DNA from: Metapseudomonas boanensis
Lineage (GTDB): Bacteria; Pseudomonadota; Gammaproteobacteria; Pseudomonadales; Pseudomonadaceae
Direction: 5' to 3'
Assembly (NCBI RefSeq): GCF_018704125.1
Contig: NZ_JAGTIS010000001.1
Span: forward strand, 620,001-684,000
Length of the DNA: 64,000 nucleotides
Shown: positions 61,570 through 64,000 of the stretch, piece after piece
Numbering within the stretch: position 1 is the first letter of the stretch
How the letters are laid out: each line of letters opens with the position of its first letter
Translations under genes and position numbers: made by a program
Notes under the pieces: model-generated
Databases searched by the model: none
What the model was told of the DNA's origin: nothing
The model's input: the letters and a program-made list of their open reading frames with translations, nothing else

Positions 61570-62778
61570 ATGGAAAACCTCAATAGTGCCGTAGCCACGC
61601 TGATGCATGGCTCCAACACTCTGTTCATCCTGATCGGCGCCGTGATGGTGCTGGCGATGCACGCCGGATTCGCCTTTCTCGAAGTCGGCACGGTTCGTCA
61701 GAAGAACCAGGTCAATGCGCTGTCGAAAATCCTCTCCGACTTTGCTGTATCGACGCTGGCCTATTTCTTTGTCGGTTACTGGATCGCCTACGGCGTAACC
61801 TTCCTCGAGCCTGCCTCGGTACTGAGCGCCGATCATGGCTATGCACTGGTCAAGTTCTTTTTCCTGCTCACATTCGCGGCGGCCATCCCGGCCATCATCT
61901 CGGGGGGGATCGCGGAACGCGCGAAGTTCTATCCGCAGCTCGGCGCCACCTTGCTGATCGTCGCGTTCGTCTATCCCTTCTTCGAGGGCATGATCTGGAA
62001 CGGCAATTACGGGGTACAGGAATGGCTTACCGCCCAGTTCGGCGCGAACTTCCATGACTTTGCCGGTTCCGTGGTCGTGCATGCCGTTGGTGGCTGGTTG
62101 GCATTCGCAGCCGTCGTCCTCCTCGGTCACCGCAATGGTCGCTACCGCGAAGGGCGTCTGGTGGCCTTCGCGCCGTCGAACATCCCGTTTCTCGCGCTAG
62201 GCTCCTGGATCCTGATCGTGGGCTGGTTCGGCTTCAATGTGATGAGTGCCCAGACGCTGCAGGGCGTCAGTGGCCTGGTGGCGGTCAACTCGTTGATGGC
62301 GATGGTCGGGGGCACGGTGGCGGCCCTGGTGGTGGGGCGCAATGACCCGGGCTTCCTGCACAATGGCCCACTGGCTGGTTTGGTTGCGGTCTGTGCGGGT
62401 TCCGACCTGATGCACCCGGTGGGAGCGCTGGTCACGGGCGCAATTGCTGGGGGGTTGTTTGTTTGGGCGTTCACCGCCACTCAGGTGAAGTGGAAGCTTG
62501 ACGATGTGCTGGGTGTCTGGCCTTTACATGGCCTGTGCGGTGTTTGGGGCGGCATCGCCTGCGGCATCTTCGGTCAGCAGGCTCTGGGTGGAATTGGCGG
62601 AGTAAGCCTGGCCAGCCAGCTTATTGGCACTGCGATGGGAGTGTTGGTGGCGCTGGTAGGCGGCTTTGCCGTATATGGCCTGCTCAAGGCGCTTGTTGGT
62701 ATTCGCCTGAGCCAGGAGGAGGAGTACTACGGCGCGGACGTGTCGATCCACAAGATTGGTGCAACGTCTCAGGATTGA
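61570..62778 (+). CDS. amt: Ammonium transporter Amt
   Basis: A 402-residue Amt/MEP channel with 11 membrane helices. The twin pore histidines are His171 (VVVHAVGGWLAF) and His320 (WPLHGLCGVWGG). The gate region includes GGIAERAKFYPQ. It imports ammonium and is usually gated by a PII protein (GlnK), not found next to it. The ATG at 61570 has GGAGAAG about ten bases upstream. The divergent neighbours are a membrane-stress cassette. Confidence 0.9.
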   Translation: MENLNSAVATLMHGSNTLFILIGAVMVLAMHAGFAFLEVGTVRQKNQVNALSKILSDFAVSTLAYFFVGYWIAYGVTFLEPASVLSADHGYALVKFFFLLTFAAAIPAIISGGIAERAKFYPQLGATLLIVAFVYPFFEGMIWNGNYGVQEWLTAQFGANFHDFAGSVVVHAVGGWLAFAAVVLLGHRNGRYREGRLVAFAPSNIPFLALGSWILIVGWFGFNVMSAQTLQGVSGLVAVNSLMAMVGGTVAALVVGRNDPGFLHNGPLAGLVAVCAGSDLMHPVGALVTGAIAGGLFVWAFTATQVKWKLDDVLGVWPLHGLCGVWGGIACGIFGQQALGGIGGVSLASQLIGTAMGVLVALVGGFAVYGLLKALVGIRLSQEEEYYGADVSIHKIGATSQD

Positions 62779-62838
62779 GGAGGTATGAGGCGAATGCGCG
62801 ATCATTGATTCCGTGCTTCGCACCACACTTTAGCCATG

Positions 62839-62860
62839 AAAAGCCCGCCATACGGCGGGC
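62839..62860 (-). terminator. Rho-independent terminator for the OprD-family porin gene
   Basis: GCCCGCC / GGCGGGC stem (62843-62849 with 62854-62860) followed, reading leftward, by four T. It lies 8 bases beyond the porin stop. Confidence 0.7.
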
Positions 62861-62867
62861 GGCAAGT

Positions 62868-64000
62868 TTACCAGAGCGGCAGCACGTAGCTGACGATCAG
62901 GCGGTTTTCATCCAGGTCGTTGCCGAAGTTGGTCGAGCGAACCGTCGCGTTACGCCATTTGAGGCCGAGGTTCTTCATTGGGCCGTCCTGGAACACATAG
63001 GCGATGTCGGTGTTGCGCTCCCATTCCTTGCCTTCCGGCTTGGCGGCGCCGAGGTCGATGTTGTCCCCGGAGAGGTAGCGGGTCATGAAGGTCAGGCCGG
63101 GAATGCCGATGCTGGCGAAGTTGTAGTCGTAGCGGGCCTGCCAGGATTTCTCGTCCTTGTTGGCAAAGTCGCCGATCTGCACGTAGTTCACCAGGAATGG
63201 GTCGGTGCCGTTGATGTAGGCGTATCCGGTGTCGCCGCTCATGCTCTGGTAGCCGAGACCGAAGGCATGGCCACCGAGGGCGTAGGTGAACATGGCGCCG
63301 AAGGCCTTGTTGTCGATGTTGCTGGTGCCTTCGTCGGTGGAGCGCGCGTAGCGCAGATCGCTCTTCAGCGATTGTTTGTCGCCCAGCGGCAGGGTGTGCA
63401 GGACGGTGAAGATGTGCTGCTTGTAGAACTCGTCCAGATTGCCGTAGTTGTAGCCAGTGGCCAGGCTGTCGCTCCACTTGTAGGTGGCGCCGGCGAAGTT
63501 GAATTCATCGCTGGTCTGTCCGCCTCGGACGGTGATGCCCCGGGCCCCGCCGTTGGTGGTGGTCATGTCCTCGTAGTTCGAGGAATCGCGCTGATTGACC
63601 TGCTTGAGCTGGCCGGCATCGACAGTCAGGCCATCGATCTCCATGGAGTTCAGATGACCGCCCTGGAAGGTCTGGGGCAGGAGGCGCGAGTCGTTGTACT
63701 GCACGGTGGGCACTTTGGGCAGCAGGGTGCCGACCTTCAGGACGCTCTTGGAGGCGCGCAGCTTGGCGGTGACGCCGACTTCTCCGTACTCGTCCTGGGC
63801 GCGCTTGGGCGCTTCGTTGTCGCGCTGGAGCAGCCCTGTGCCGGCACGGTCCGGGCTGGAGTCGAGCTTGACGCCGAGCAGGCCTATGGCATCGACGCCT
63901 AAGCCCACGGTGCCCTCGGTGAAGCCGGATTCGTAGCGCAGGAGAAAGCCCTGGGCCCATTCCTCGGCCTTGGACTGGGAGGCGTTGTCCTGACGGAAGT
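62868..64000 (-). CDS. OprD-family outer-membrane porin (partial, N-terminus outside window)
   Basis: The C-terminal 377 residues of an OprD/OccD-OccK porin. The reading frame runs off the right edge; inside it reads FRQDNASQSKAEEWAQGF, then FTEGTVGLGVDAIGLLGVKL and many short beta strands, ending in ENRLIVSYVLPLW with the terminal aromatic residue needed for barrel assembly. OprD-type porins take up amino acids, peptides or aromatic and other carboxylates. The substrate cannot be assigned from this part. The segment GVDAIGLLGVKLDSSPDRAG is a family hallmark. Confidence 0.9.
   Translation of the reverse strand, partial: FRQDNASQSKAEEWAQGFLLRYESGFTEGTVGLGVDAIGLLGVKLDSSPDRAGTGLLQRDNEAPKRAQDEYGEVGVTAKLRASKSVLKVGTLLPKVPTVQYNDSRLLPQTFQGGHLNSMEIDGLTVDAGQLKQVNQRDSSNYEDMTTTNGGARGITVRGGQTSDEFNFAGATYKWSDSLATGYNYGNLDEFYKQHIFTVLHTLPLGDKQSLKSDLRYARSTDEGTSNIDNKAFGAMFTYALGGHAFGLGYQSMSGDTGYAYINGTDPFLVNYVQIGDFANKDEKSWQARYDYNFASIGIPGLTFMTRYLSGDNIDLGAAKPEGKEWERNTDIAYVFQDGPMKNLGLKWRNATVRSTNFGNDLDENRLIVSYVLPLW

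Noticed and set aside
1-64000. Very long open frames antisense to clear genes (for example plus strand 14-1420 and 1610-2917, minus strand 5230-6936, 40541-41839 and 43164-44639, plus strand 62535-63902)
   Set aside because: They are a by-product of GC-rich third-position bias opposite real genes. Their translations are low-complexity, match no family, and cover well-supported coding sequences.

Overview
The window is GC-rich chromosomal DNA of a Pseudomonas species. The gene families and local gene orders point to the wider P. aeruginosa / P. resinovorans side of the genus: plcP-agt-cyaB, trkH, a Cpx-type two-component set, yciB/yciI, scpA-scpB-rluB, pyrD-rmf-rlmL, dacB-yggL, a Roc/Bvg-like two-component pair, dgt, and an OprD-family porin at the right edge. 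No insertion sequence, prophage, CRISPR array, tRNA or rRNA gene was seen. Most of it reads as core genome.

Region 1 (1-13 kb) is aromatic catabolism. A tightly overlapping minus-strand operon paaF-paaG-paaH-paaI-paaJ encodes the CoA-thioester half of the phenylacetate pathway. It is divergent from paaN-paaY-paaX on the plus strand. feaR-feaB (phenylacetaldehyde to phenylacetate) follow, then a glutamine-synthetase-like amine ligase. The divergent promoter region carries three copies of one 11-bp motif that look like PaaX operators. The ring-activating genes (paaABCDE, paaK) are not in the window.

Region 2 (13-33 kb) is mixed envelope, transport and stress functions: a PlpD-type patatin secreted by its own barrel, a drug/metabolite exporter, AraC regulators, a plcP-agt lipid-remodelling pair behind a clear Pho box, the class III adenylate cyclase CyaB, two tandem TrkH potassium transporters, a nitroreductase, and cpxR-cpxP-cpxA with a tandem GTAAA box in the cpxR-cpxP gap. 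YciI, YciB, a PHP-domain nuclease and a YciO-type protein follow.

Region 3 (33-47 kb) is housekeeping: scpA-scpB (chromosome segregation), rluB with a 12-residue repeat tail, pyrD, rmf, rlmKL, a CHASE-PAS-GGDEF diguanylate cyclase, dacB and yggL.

Region 4 (47-61 kb) is rich in signalling: an HD-GYP protein with a large insertion between its HD and GYP motifs, a single-domain receiver, a receiver-EAL protein, a NarL-type response regulator, a 1204-residue BvgS-like hybrid kinase, an FUSC membrane protein, dgt, an EAL protein with a C-terminal sensory half, and a three-gene membrane-stress cassette. The window ends with amt and the truncated porin.

I did not find a clearly new system. The best leads are the HD-GYP variant, the local receiver/receiver-EAL/NarL/hybrid-kinase network, the plcP Pho box, the paa operator triad, and a 187-bp nested palindrome after agt. 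All domain calls come from reading motifs in the translated sequence, without database searches.
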